DNA of 64,000 nucleotides from an uncultured Bryobacterales bacterium (GTDB taxonomy: Bacteria > Acidobacteriota > Terriglobia > Bryobacterales > Bryobacteraceae), in NCBI GenBank assembly GCA_937959285.1, contig CALGAR010000142.1:25756-89755 (forward strand), given 5' to 3'. The position numbers and the translations under genes are program-made. How positions within the stretch are numbered: the stretch's first letter is position 1; every line of letters starts with the position of its first letter. The notes beneath the pieces are model-generated. The model was not told the DNA's origin. It worked only from the letters and a program-made list of their open reading frames with translations, and did not search any database. Below are positions 54,203 to 62,464 of this stretch, in pieces.

Positions 54203-55348
54203 GTGAGCGGTGAGAGCGTTGCCCCCGGGCGATCCTTTTATCTTTGGAAGCCTCCTCACCACAATCTCTCAGTCCGTCTTCCGTTCCATGTCCTCGACCG
54301 GCTTCACCAGGACATCATGAAGGGGTTCGGAGCCGTCCCCAAGCGGGGCGCCGAGGTCGGCGGAATCCTGCTGGGAACCGTGGAGCGCGGCGACGCCACG
54401 GAAATCGCGATCGAAGATTACGCGGCCATCCCGTGTACGTACGAGCGCGGTCCTTCCTATCTTCTGTCGGCGAGGGACCGGCAGCGGTTTGAAGAGACCG
54501 TCAGAGAATGGCATCCTGACGCCGGGCGGCGCATCCAGGCGATCGGGTACTACCGCAGTCACACGCAGGAGGGCCTCTCCCTGCGGGATGAGGACCTAAC
54601 GCTGCTTGACGACTACTTCCCGGAAGCAGCCAGCCTTGCTCTGCTGGTAAAGCCCTTTGCGATGAGACCTCCGTCTGCCGGGTTCTTCTTCCGGCAGGAG
54701 GACGGCTTCCAGGCGGAAACGCCACTCGAGTTTCCCTTCCGATCCAGGGAGCTGGGGGGAGAGCCGGTTTCTCGCCGCCGGCGCCGGGGTCCCGAGAGCG
54801 GTCCCTCCGCATCAACGATCAACCCGCCGTCCCTTCTCAGCCACGATTCGCCGCCCGCGGCGGAAGCGGCCGCAGCCTTGCCGAACTTACAGGGACTCGA
54901 TGAAGGTATCACGCTACTGTCGAGCGAGCCTGGAGACTCTGACGCCCGGCCGCGCCGCGGCGCCTGGCCATGGATCCTTACTTCCGTCTTTGCCCTGATT
55001 TTTGGAGCGGCTGCCGGCGCATACATCGCGAGGGCTTATCCGCAAGCGCGATCCGCCAGGGAGGCATACAGCCTGGGGCTGTCCGCCGAATATGCAGCCG
55101 GGCTTGTTCGTATTCGCTGGCATGGACAGACTTCGACGATGAAGAACTGCGAAAAGGGGTTTCTTACCATTCGCGACGGCGACTTGCGCAGAACTTTTCC
55201 CTTAGACAAGGTTCAGATGGCAAGCGGTCTTGTGGTCTACCGCCCGCAGGGCCAATCTGCTGATCACGTGGAAGTAAAGCTCGAGGTCGATCTTGGGGAG
55301 GGAATCACCGTTTCTGAGACGGTTCAGTCAACGCCCCGTCTCCGCTAA
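54203..55348 (+). CDS. Membrane protein with degenerate JAB/MPN domain and C-terminal beta domain
   Basis: 381 aa from GTG 54203. Residues about 22-170 have the layout of a JAB/MPN metalloprotease: VGGILLG with Glu51, then GYYRSHTQEGLSLRDEDL. The first histidine of the usual HxH pair is Arg118, so the metal site is probably broken. A proline/acid-rich linker, a membrane helix at about 256-276 and a C-terminal domain (about 285-375) with RIRWHGQT and VVYRPQGQ follow; that domain resembles a fibronectin-III-like module. A membrane-anchored scaffold or pseudo-protease is likely. It overlaps yihY by 44 bases. Confidence 0.7.
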   Translation: MSGESVAPGRSFYLWKPPHHNLSVRLPFHVLDRLHQDIMKGFGAVPKRGAEVGGILLGTVERGDATEIAIEDYAAIPCTYERGPSYLLSARDRQRFEETVREWHPDAGRRIQAIGYYRSHTQEGLSLRDEDLTLLDDYFPEAASLALLVKPFAMRPPSAGFFFRQEDGFQAETPLEFPFRSRELGGEPVSRRRRRGPESGPSASTINPPSLLSHDSPPAAEAAAALPNLQGLDEGITLLSSEPGDSDARPRRGAWPWILTSVFALIFGAAAGAYIARAYPQARSAREAYSLGLSAEYAAGLVRIRWHGQTSTMKNCEKGFLTIRDGDLRRTFPLDKVQMASGLVVYRPQGQSADHVEVKLEVDLGEGITVSETVQSTPRLR

Positions 55349-56213
55349 CTTCGGCCGCCGCTTCTTTGGGAGTTGTCCCCACCGCGTCGGGGCGGTTTCG
55401 CGCTGCCCATTCCGCTCCCGCCAGCACGATCATGGCAGCCAGGAAACTCCACAGAATGATCGTGACGGAGTTGATAAAGGGGCCGTATTCGTGGCTCAGC
55501 TTCGCCCGTAGCCACGGCCAGGTCAGTAAGTTGACGTACTTTAAGAGCTCCAGCCCGAGGCCTACGACAATGGCGACAGGCAGAATCTGGCTCGGCCGTA
55601 TTCGCCGGTTGGGCAGCAGCCAGTAGATCAGAAACAGGATGAGGATGGAGATTGGAATCGCCATCACCTTGAATACAATCGTGCTCAGAACCGAGCTCGC
55701 GATGAGTCCCGGTCCGAGAAGATCCATCCAAAGCTGCTGATTGAATGCCGTGAGCATCGCCGAGATCATCACCAAAGTCCCACAGGCGAAGATCAAACCC
55801 ATGCTCACAACCTGATTCCGGAAGAAGCTCCGATTTGTGGCGACGTTCCAGGTGCGATTCAGGGCCACTTCGAGCGGCTCGAAGATTCCGTTCGCTGTAA
55901 ACAGCAAGAGAAGGATGGACGTGATCTGAAAAGGTCCGCGGCTATTGACTGTCGCCCGCAGGTTCCGCCTTAGAAAGTCGTTGACATCCTCAGGGAAGAA
56001 GTCGGCCAGCGCGAGGTAGATGGCCTGCTCGGCGCCTTGCCACCGCAAGACGTACTTACAGAGCGAAATCATGACGATCAGGAACGGGAAGAACGATAGC
56101 AGGACGTTGGCCGCGACGGAGAAGCCGTAGACATGGACTTCCGTCTTCATCCAGTACTCGACTGTTGGGCGGCATAATCTGGCCAGGCGCAGTAGGGAAT
56201 CAACGGGCCGCAC
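55305..56213 (-). CDS. YihY/BrkB family inner-membrane protein
   Basis: 302 aa with six hydrophobic helices. The family motifs are visible as FSVAANVLLSFFPFLIVMI near the N-terminus, FTANGIFEPLEVALNRTWNV in the middle and YLLPNRRIRPSQILP-like LLPNRRIRPSQILPVAI before the last helices. The function of YihY proteins is not firmly known; links to lipid transport or RNA-processing enzyme localisation have been proposed. It ends convergently with the JAB-like gene, overlapping it by 44 bases. Confidence 0.88.
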   Translation of the reverse strand: MRPVDSLLRLARLCRPTVEYWMKTEVHVYGFSVAANVLLSFFPFLIVMISLCKYVLRWQGAEQAIYLALADFFPEDVNDFLRRNLRATVNSRGPFQITSILLLLFTANGIFEPLEVALNRTWNVATNRSFFRNQVVSMGLIFACGTLVMISAMLTAFNQQLWMDLLGPGLIASSVLSTIVFKVMAIPISILILFLIYWLLPNRRIRPSQILPVAIVVGLGLELLKYVNLLTWPWLRAKLSHEYGPFINSVTIILWSFLAAMIVLAGAEWAARNRPDAVGTTPKEAAAEVSGDGALTEPSQKR

Positions 56214-56796
56214 AGCAGGGATAGCTCCAACTTCCAGTGTACGTCACGTCCCAAAGGAGCCCTGGGCAACAAAAGGAAGCAATGAGCTATCGCGGTGCCG
56301 TTGCACGCGTTACTCAGGGAGGTTCGACTAGACGATGTGGAACATTCGAAAAGGTTTCTGCCGCATTTCCCGACCTGCCGGATCCTTACTTTTTTCGAAA
56401 CTTTGGGAATTTTGAAGTCCGAAGCCGCCAAGAGCTGCATCTCATCCTCTAGCGGGGCTGATCGTGAGGCGGAAAAACAGCGGCCGGGTAAAGACAATCC
56501 GACAGAAATTAAACAACAAGCAGGCCGCTTATCGATCAGACATTTGTCTGACAAGTCATAGAGCCATCGCTTCGAAGCTTCGCTTGGACGTCTGAAACTC
56601 GCATATGGGCGTTGGCATCTATAAGGTGAGAGGTCAGGGAAAGCGGCGGATTGTGTTGATTCAAATCTTTCAATAAAAGACCACTATTACCTGGTTTCAG
56701 GACCCCAGGGGCAATTATTTCGTGGCCTTATATGCAAAGCGGCAGTCGGAGTAGAGGCTGTCGTTTCTGAGTGAGCACCGGCTGAAGGAGGAAGCT
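56214..56796. other. Gene-free region
   Basis: About 580 bases between yihY and the zinc-ribbon microprotein. Short reading frames on both strands exist but have no ribosome site or recognisable sequence. I see no tRNA, repeat or mobile remnant. The segment is slightly less GC-rich than its neighbours. Confidence 0.5.
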
Positions 56797-57015
56797 ATGA
56801 AGAGAGTTTGGTCCAGCTTGCGCCGAATCTGGTGTCAAGCAATGCACCCGAGTCCTATGTGGCCAGTCAATGGTCAATATCGCTGCCCTACATGCATGCG
56901 CGTCTATCGCGTCCCCTGGGAATCCGACCCTCACGCGACCTCTCCGGCGAGGTCTGAGAAGCTCGAGCGGCCAAAGCGCACTCTCAAACCAGCCGCAGTT
57001 CCCGTGACGGAGTAG
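56797..57015 (+). CDS. Zinc-ribbon microprotein
   Basis: 72 aa. Too small for confident homology but well supported as a gene: AAGGAGG is placed about five bases before the ATG, and the centre has a C-x2-C (YRCPTCMRVY) within a MWPVNGQYRCP block, likely one half of a small zinc ribbon. The N-terminus is basic with tryptophans (VWSSLRRIWCQAMHPSPM) and the tail is Lys/Arg-rich. It could bind nucleic acid or a partner protein. No family name is assigned; a hairpin follows the stop. Confidence 0.6.
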   Translation: MKRVWSSLRRIWCQAMHPSPMWPVNGQYRCPTCMRVYRVPWESDPHATSPARSEKLERPKRTLKPAAVPVTE

Positions 57016-57042
57016 GCGCCTTAGGACCGAACGTTCTTCACG

Positions 57043-57075
57043 GACTCACCCGATGAATTTCAGTTCGGGTGAGTC
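57043..57075. terminator. Stem-loop in a convergent intergenic region, possible bidirectional terminator
   Basis: GACTCACCCGA (57043-57053) and TCGGGTGAGTC (57065-57075) form an 11-bp stem with an 11-base loop. It lies between the ends of the convergent microprotein and CRTAC1 genes. No T-run follows on either strand, so intrinsic termination is not assured. Confidence 0.4.
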
Positions 57076-57157
57076 TGTGCGCGCAAACAATGCCCCGCCG
57101 TGTAGCACACCCGCGCATCACAATCTAATACCTGCCCTGACCCAGTCGTCTGCCGAA

Positions 57158-58837
57158 TCACCTGCGATATGTGCGTGACGAAATTCCTCGGCCCTCGACG
57201 ATCTCGTACTGCCTGCCCGTCGCCAGATTCTTGTACTCTTCCACCCGGCCGCTAGGCCATGTCACGACAGCCCGGTCGATGAGGTCGCGCAATCCGACGC
57301 CGAAGGTCACCGGGAGTTCCGACTGGGACAGGTAGCTTGATCCGCTCTTCACAGTTCGTGACGCGGTGGTTCCTTCATAAAAGATCCTTACGACTGCGCC
57401 AATCGCGCTTCGATTGGACTTCGTCCCGATGAGATGGAAGCGAATACTGCGATGGCCGAGCGTCAGGTCGTTGCGGTAGAGGTGGACCGGACCTCCGTTG
57501 GTCGTGATCAGGACGTCCAGATCGCCGTCGTTATCGATGTCGGCAAAGGCAGCTCCGCGGCCGACCTTCGGTTCCGCAAAACCTCCCCCCACGTCCGGCG
57601 CTACGTCACGAAACCTCCCGTTGCCGCTGTTGAGAAACAAATGCGGCGGCTGCGCGTGCTGGATTTCGGGCCGTACTCTCGAGACGGAGCCGTCAATGTG
57701 CCCATTCACTACCAGCAAATCGAGCAGGCCGTCTAGATCTACATCGAAGAAGAAGCAGCCGAACCCGAGGCTGTTGCGGGTCGCAGCGCCGAGATAGGAC
57801 CCCGGCACCAGATCGGTGAAGACGCCGCTCGGGTCTCCTTTGTAAAGCCCCAGCATTTCGTTGTGAAAATTGGTGACTACGATGCTGGGAATGCCCGCGC
57901 CGTCCAGATCAGCGGCATCCACCCCCATGCCGGCCCGCGCCTTTCCGTCCTCGCTAAAGGCGACGCCCGCCTTCACCGCTATTTCGGCGAACGTGCCGTT
58001 TCGCTGGTTGCGGTAAAGCTTGTTGGGCTGGGTGTCGTTCGCAACGAAGAGGTCCGGCCACCCGTCCTGGTCGTAGTCGAGCATTGCGACGCCCAGGGAC
58101 TTTGAGGTCGAATCGAAGAGTCCCGCCTTTGCAGTGACGTCCTCGAAGGTGCCGTCACCGCGGTTTCGGAACAACCAGCAAGTAGCGCCCCGGTACGCCT
58201 CAGGAGTGCAGTACGACTTATCTTTGCCCGTGACGCTGCAGTAGACATCGGTTTCCGGCGACCAGCGCACGTAATTGCAAACGAAGAGATCGAGCAGGCC
58301 GTCTCGGTCATAGTCAAACCAGAGCGCGGACGTGCTGAAGCCCAAGCGATTCCCGAGCCCGCTCTTCTGCGTCACATCGACAAAGCTGCCGCGGCCTGTG
58401 TTCCGGAACAACCGGCTCTGGCCGTAGCCGGAGACAAAAAGATCAGGGAAGCCGTCGTTGTCGTAGTCGCCGACGGCTACACCTAAACCGTACATCTCGA
58501 CGTCGAGCCCGGCAGCGCGAGTTACGTCGGTGAACGTTCCGTCGCGGTTGTTGCGGTACAGCTTCATCGTACTGCCGGACTTCTTCTGATCCGGCCATTC
58601 GGTGCCGTTGACAAGCAGGATGTCCTGCCACCCGTCGTTGTCGTAGTCGATGAAAGCGCACCCCGGCCCGAGCGTTTCCGGCAGGTATTTCTTCCCGAAT
58701 GCGCCGGAATTGTGGCGGAACGTCAGACCGGCGGATCGGGTGATGTCGACGAAGCGAAAACCCAGCCCCGCTTCCGCGCCCAGGAGCACGGCAGGCGCGG
58801 ACAGCAGAAGATGTCTGCGGCTGATCTGGCGCTTCAA
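57158..58837 (-). CDS. CRTAC1-family propeller protein with twin-arginine signal
   Basis: 559 aa from TTG 58837. The N-terminus KRQISRRHLLLSAPAVLLG has the S-R-R-x-L-L-L arrangement of a Tat signal, so this propeller is folded before export, unlike the other CRTAC1 gene. Seven or so VCBS/FG-GAP repeats follow, each with a loop such as DYDNDGFPDLFVSG or DYDRDGLLDLFVCN, then the ASPIC/UnbV domain. It begins inside the response-regulator stop (TTGA, 58834-58837), so it is the third gene of a kinase-regulator-propeller operon. The Tat route suggests it carries a cofactor or binds Ca2+ in the cytoplasm. Confidence 0.9.
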   Translation of the reverse strand: MKRQISRRHLLLSAPAVLLGAEAGLGFRFVDITRSAGLTFRHNSGAFGKKYLPETLGPGCAFIDYDNDGWQDILLVNGTEWPDQKKSGSTMKLYRNNRDGTFTDVTRAAGLDVEMYGLGVAVGDYDNDGFPDLFVSGYGQSRLFRNTGRGSFVDVTQKSGLGNRLGFSTSALWFDYDRDGLLDLFVCNYVRWSPETDVYCSVTGKDKSYCTPEAYRGATCWLFRNRGDGTFEDVTAKAGLFDSTSKSLGVAMLDYDQDGWPDLFVANDTQPNKLYRNQRNGTFAEIAVKAGVAFSEDGKARAGMGVDAADLDGAGIPSIVVTNFHNEMLGLYKGDPSGVFTDLVPGSYLGAATRNSLGFGCFFFDVDLDGLLDLLVVNGHIDGSVSRVRPEIQHAQPPHLFLNSGNGRFRDVAPDVGGGFAEPKVGRGAAFADIDNDGDLDVLITTNGGPVHLYRNDLTLGHRSIRFHLIGTKSNRSAIGAVVRIFYEGTTASRTVKSGSSYLSQSELPVTFGVGLRDLIDRAVVTWPSGRVEEYKNLATGRQYEIVEGRGISSRTYRR

Positions 58838-59466
58838 GGCAAATTGACCAAGCCCTTCTTAATCGCGTATCGCACGAGCTCGGCCGTGCGGTGAATGTTC
58901 AGCGCTTCCATCAGATTCGCCCGGTGCACGGATACGGTGTTCACGCTGACATTCAGCAGCGCTGCAATTTCCTTGTTTGAGTGTCCCTGGGCAATTAACT
59001 GGAGCACCTGACGCTCCCGCTGCGTGAGGAGATCGAGCGTATCCCGCGTCTCGCTGCGGGAAGGCGGCTGAACGCCCGGACCAAGGTACTGCTTTCCTGC
59101 GGCAATCGTCCGGATCGCTGTCACGAGATCGACTTCGATCGCATTCTTCAACATATAGCCGCGCGCGCCAGCGTCTAGAGCATTACGCACGTAGTTTTCT
59201 TCGGAATACATGCTGAGGATCAGCACATTGGATTGCGGCACACGCTTCCGAATCTCGAGTGTTGCCTGGACGCCATCAAGTTCGGGCATCGACATGTCCA
59301 TTACAACCACGTTGGGACGTAGCCGCTCTACCTCGGCAATCGCTTGACAGCCGTTGGCCGCTTCTCCTACGACTCGGAGTCCAGACTCGTCCTCCAGAAT
59401 CCTTCGAAATCCCCGGCGGACCAATGCATGATCGTCGGCGAGGAATACTGTGATTTCATGCAGCAT
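58834..59466 (-). CDS. NarL/LuxR-type response regulator
   Basis: 210 aa from ATG 59466; a TTG three bases earlier is also possible. The receiver domain has the acidic pair ADDH at 10-13 and the phospho-acceptor Asp57 in VVMDMSMPELDG, and the C-terminal LuxR helix-turn-helix is LTQRERQVLQLIAQGHSNKEI. It is translationally coupled to the histidine kinase (TGATG) and to the following CRTAC1 gene. It is likely to activate or repress promoters of secreted proteins, perhaps its own operon. Both phosphorylation and DNA-binding residues are intact. Confidence 0.95.
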   Translation of the reverse strand: MLHEITVFLADDHALVRRGFRRILEDESGLRVVGEAANGCQAIAEVERLRPNVVVMDMSMPELDGVQATLEIRKRVPQSNVLILSMYSEENYVRNALDAGARGYMLKNAIEVDLVTAIRTIAAGKQYLGPGVQPPSRSETRDTLDLLTQRERQVLQLIAQGHSNKEIAALLNVSVNTVSVHRANLMEALNIHRTAELVRYAIKKGLVNLP

Positions 59467-60794
59467 CAAACTGCCGCCTCCCTGAGTGGAATCTCCAGAG
59501 CCACCCGCAAACCGCCCTGTGCCGGCCGCTCGAAGCGGAGACGGCCCCGGAGCAATTCGGCCCGCTCCTGCATCCCAATCAATCCAAGTCCACGAGCGCT
59601 CTCGGGGCGCGGATCGGGCATCCCCACGCCGTGATCCTCAACCGACAAGCGGAGGCCTTCTTCGGTGTACTCCACAAGCACTTCCGCCTCCGCCACCCGG
59701 GCGTGCCGGACAACATTGTTCAGCGCCTCCTGCAGAATCCGATACACGTGAATTGCATCCTTCTCCTTCAGGAGAGGGCCGATTCCGCGTTTCTCATAGC
59801 GTATTACGAGGCCCGTCTGCTTCTCGAACTGACGTACATACCATTCGAGCGTTTTCTCCAGACCGAAGTCCTCGAGCACGTTGGGATGCAGGGTCTGAGA
59901 CAAGGATCGCAGTTTTTCGAGCGTCTGCTGGGCCGTCTCGCGCACCTCCAGCAAGTCGCTTCGGAAGGGGGAATTCTTCGGAAGTCCCTTTCGTTCCGCC
60001 CGGCGGAGCATCACACCAATGGCTGTCAGGATCTGACCGAAATCGTCGTGCAGTTCGCGGGAAACGCTCCGAAAGATGTCCTCCTGGACGCTGATCAGCT
60101 TCTGCGCGAGGACCTGCCGCTGCCGGGAGAGGGATGCCAGCTCGCCGAAAATTCGCTTGTTTGCCCGGATCAAATACAGAGACATCGCCGTGATCGCCAA
60201 TAGCACGGCAGACAGGAAGTAGTAGACGTTGCGTTCCACGCCCTGGTAAATGGCCTCGATCCGATCTGCCGTTTGCTGCTCCGCTTCATTGTTCGCCACC
60301 AGCAAACGTGCGACGAGAGCGGTGAGAGCCGCCTGCTCCGGCAGCACCTGGGAGCGGATCATTTGTCTGGCTTCTCCCTCTTTGCCCGAGGCAGCGAGCG
60401 CAAACATCCGATCGGTTCGATCCCACAGGCGCTTCAAAGAAGCCTCCATCGCGTTCTGCTGATCGGGAAGGCGACTTGCTGGCGAAAGCTCCTTCTCCAG
60501 GCGGAACGCATCTTCCAGATCGCTTCGGATTCGTTTGAACTCGACCGCGTAAGCTTCCAGAGGATAGGGCTCGCTCCCTTCCAGCATGTCGCGCAGGGAG
60601 AGCGCGAGCGAGTTGAGGTCGTTCTGAATCCGGATGAGCTGGAGCGAATCCTTCCGGTTCCGATCCACGGTTTCTCTTTGCAGCCGACGCAATCCATGGA
60701 TTTGCGACAGCGCATAGAACGAGAAAGCCGTTACTGCAAGCAACGTGACGCCCAAGCCGACAAGCAGCCGGAGGGTGGGCGACGAACCAGCCAT
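59466..60794 (-). CDS. Sensor histidine kinase, DegS/NarX-type
   Basis: 442 aa from ATG 60794, which has GGAG eight bases upstream; the frame to 60875 would cross into the divergent gene's promoter. One membrane helix is at about 9-30 and another at about 190-209, so a periplasmic sensor of about 155 residues lies between them and is mostly helical, like a four-helix bundle. The HisKA_3 phospho-site is SRELHDDFGQ with His249; the HATPase domain with DHGVGMPDPRPESARGLGL follows. It is cognate to the overlapping response regulator. Confidence 0.93.
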   Translation of the reverse strand: MAGSSPTLRLLVGLGVTLLAVTAFSFYALSQIHGLRRLQRETVDRNRKDSLQLIRIQNDLNSLALSLRDMLEGSEPYPLEAYAVEFKRIRSDLEDAFRLEKELSPASRLPDQQNAMEASLKRLWDRTDRMFALAASGKEGEARQMIRSQVLPEQAALTALVARLLVANNEAEQQTADRIEAIYQGVERNVYYFLSAVLLAITAMSLYLIRANKRIFGELASLSRQRQVLAQKLISVQEDIFRSVSRELHDDFGQILTAIGVMLRRAERKGLPKNSPFRSDLLEVRETAQQTLEKLRSLSQTLHPNVLEDFGLEKTLEWYVRQFEKQTGLVIRYEKRGIGPLLKEKDAIHVYRILQEALNNVVRHARVAEAEVLVEYTEEGLRLSVEDHGVGMPDPRPESARGLGLIGMQERAELLRGRLRFERPAQGGLRVALEIPLREAAV

Positions 60795-60846
60795 GGATAC
60801 CACTCCGGGATCACCCCCGCGTTCTGGCATCATACTATCGATACCC

Positions 60847-62427
60847 ATGTCAATGCAGATCGCAAGGCTTGCCATTCCTGTCTGCGCTGCCCTTGCGGTC
60901 GCTTTGGCAGCGCAGAAAGAATCCGGGGCGGGGGACCGAAAGAAGTCCGAACGTCTCTACGAGCAGGCTGTGCGCGCCGAGCTGGCGGCGCAGTATGAGC
61001 AGGCGCAACAGCTCTACACCCAGGCGATCCAGGCGTACGCCGGAAACATTCAGGCACGCCGGCGGCGCGCGAAAGCCCTTTTTGAGCTAGGGCGGTATGC
61101 GGAAGCAGTCGAGGATCTGAACGAAGCCATTCATGCGAATCCTGAGGACGCGGAAGCGATCAACCTGAGGGCGGACTGCCTCTACTTGCTAAATCAGCGC
61201 GATGCCGCTGTGCAGGATTACGACCGCGCCATCGCCCTGGGAATGGAGCGGAACACCACGTACAACGGCCGCGGGCTGGCACTAATGGCGCTCGGCCGCA
61301 CAGAGCAGGCGATTGAGGACTTCTCGCGGGCCATTCGTCTTCGCCTGGACGATCCGGAGCCCTACAAGAACCGCGGAAGCGCTTTGAGCGCCTTGGGGCG
61401 GCATCGGGACGCGATTGAAGATTTCGACCGCGCCCTGCGGCTGAAGCCCGATTACGCCGAGGCTTTGCTGGATCGAGGCTTTGCGTACGGCGAGCTAGGA
61501 CAGTTCGAGCGTGCTGTCGAGGATTTGAATCGCGTGTTGGAGCTGCGCCCGGACGAAGCGGAAGCATTCGCATTGCGCGCACAGTCGAAAGAACGCCTCT
61601 GGCTTCTCCCGGAGGCATTGGAAGATTACGGGCACGCGATTCGCCTTCACCCGAACGAGGCTCGTCTCTATCTGGCCCGCGGCGCTGTGCTCGAGAGGTT
61701 GGGGCGTGTGCGCGAGTCCCTCGGGGACCGCGACCAGGCGGTTCGTCTGCAGCCGGACAACGCCGAAGCCTGGCGGGCGCGAGGCGCTTCGAACTACCTT
61801 CTAGGACACTACGAGCAGGCTGCGGCAGACCTTGCGGAGGCGCTGCGCCTTAAGCCGGACTACCCGGAGGCCTCCGAGGCGCTGGAAAAGGCGAAGCGGA
61901 TGATTGCAGAGAAGTATGGCACGCAGGCTGCGCCAGCTCCTGCGGCCGCTGCGACGGCTCCTGCTCTGGAGACAGCGGCGGCCTCCCCGCAGCCGGTTCC
62001 ACTGCCTCCACCGCCTCAAGCGCCTACACAGACTGAGGCATCCGCACCGCCTCAAGCACCCACGCCGACTCAATCGTCGGCGCCGACGCAAGCGCCCCTC
62101 GCTCCCCAGCCGGATCCGAAGGCTGCCGAAGCTCATCATGTTCGCGGACGCCAGCTCACGCAGCAGCGCAAGCTGGGGGAGGCTTTAGCAGAACTCAACG
62201 AGGCCATCCGCCTCAATCCCGGTCTCGCGGCTGCGTATAACGCGCGGGGTTACGTCTATCTGCTGCTTCGCGATTACAGGCGGGCTGTCGCAGACTTCGA
62301 TGCTGCCATAAGGCTCAATCCCCGATATGCGAATGCCTACCACAATCGCGGAGTCGCCCGACGCGCTTTGGGAGACTTAAAGGGCGCCGGCAAGGATTTC
62401 GCCCGTGAGAAGGCGCTTACAAAGTGA
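60847..62427 (+). CDS. Secreted TPR-repeat protein with Pro/Ala-rich linker
   Basis: 526 aa from ATG 60847 (SMQIARLAIPVCAALAVALAAQ, a signal peptide); the longer frame upstream overlaps the kinase. About eight TPRs occupy 30-360, e.g. AALRLKPDYAEALLDRGFAYGEL. A low-complexity segment rich in Pro, Ala, Gln and Thr (about 375-455, repeated PPQAPTPTQ-type units) follows, and then three more TPRs. The two TPR blocks joined by a flexible linker could bridge two partners. It is divergent from the histidine kinase by 52 bases and may share its control. Confidence 0.87.
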   Translation: MSMQIARLAIPVCAALAVALAAQKESGAGDRKKSERLYEQAVRAELAAQYEQAQQLYTQAIQAYAGNIQARRRRAKALFELGRYAEAVEDLNEAIHANPEDAEAINLRADCLYLLNQRDAAVQDYDRAIALGMERNTTYNGRGLALMALGRTEQAIEDFSRAIRLRLDDPEPYKNRGSALSALGRHRDAIEDFDRALRLKPDYAEALLDRGFAYGELGQFERAVEDLNRVLELRPDEAEAFALRAQSKERLWLLPEALEDYGHAIRLHPNEARLYLARGAVLERLGRVRESLGDRDQAVRLQPDNAEAWRARGASNYLLGHYEQAAADLAEALRLKPDYPEASEALEKAKRMIAEKYGTQAAPAPAAAATAPALETAAASPQPVPLPPPPQAPTQTEASAPPQAPTPTQSSAPTQAPLAPQPDPKAAEAHHVRGRQLTQQRKLGEALAELNEAIRLNPGLAAAYNARGYVYLLLRDYRRAVADFDAAIRLNPRYANAYHNRGVARRALGDLKGAGKDFAREKALTK

Positions 62428-62464
62428 AGCCCAACCGCCGCCGCTTGCGACATAATATGGGGCG

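Noticed and set aside
56237..56561. Short plus-strand reading frames in the gap after yihY
   Set aside because: No ribosome site, no recognisable motif and mutually overlapping; not supported as genes.
61980..62100. Repeated Pro/Ala/Gln codons as a possible DNA repeat array
   Set aside because: They code in frame for the low-complexity linker of the TPR protein; not a CRISPR or intergenic repeat.
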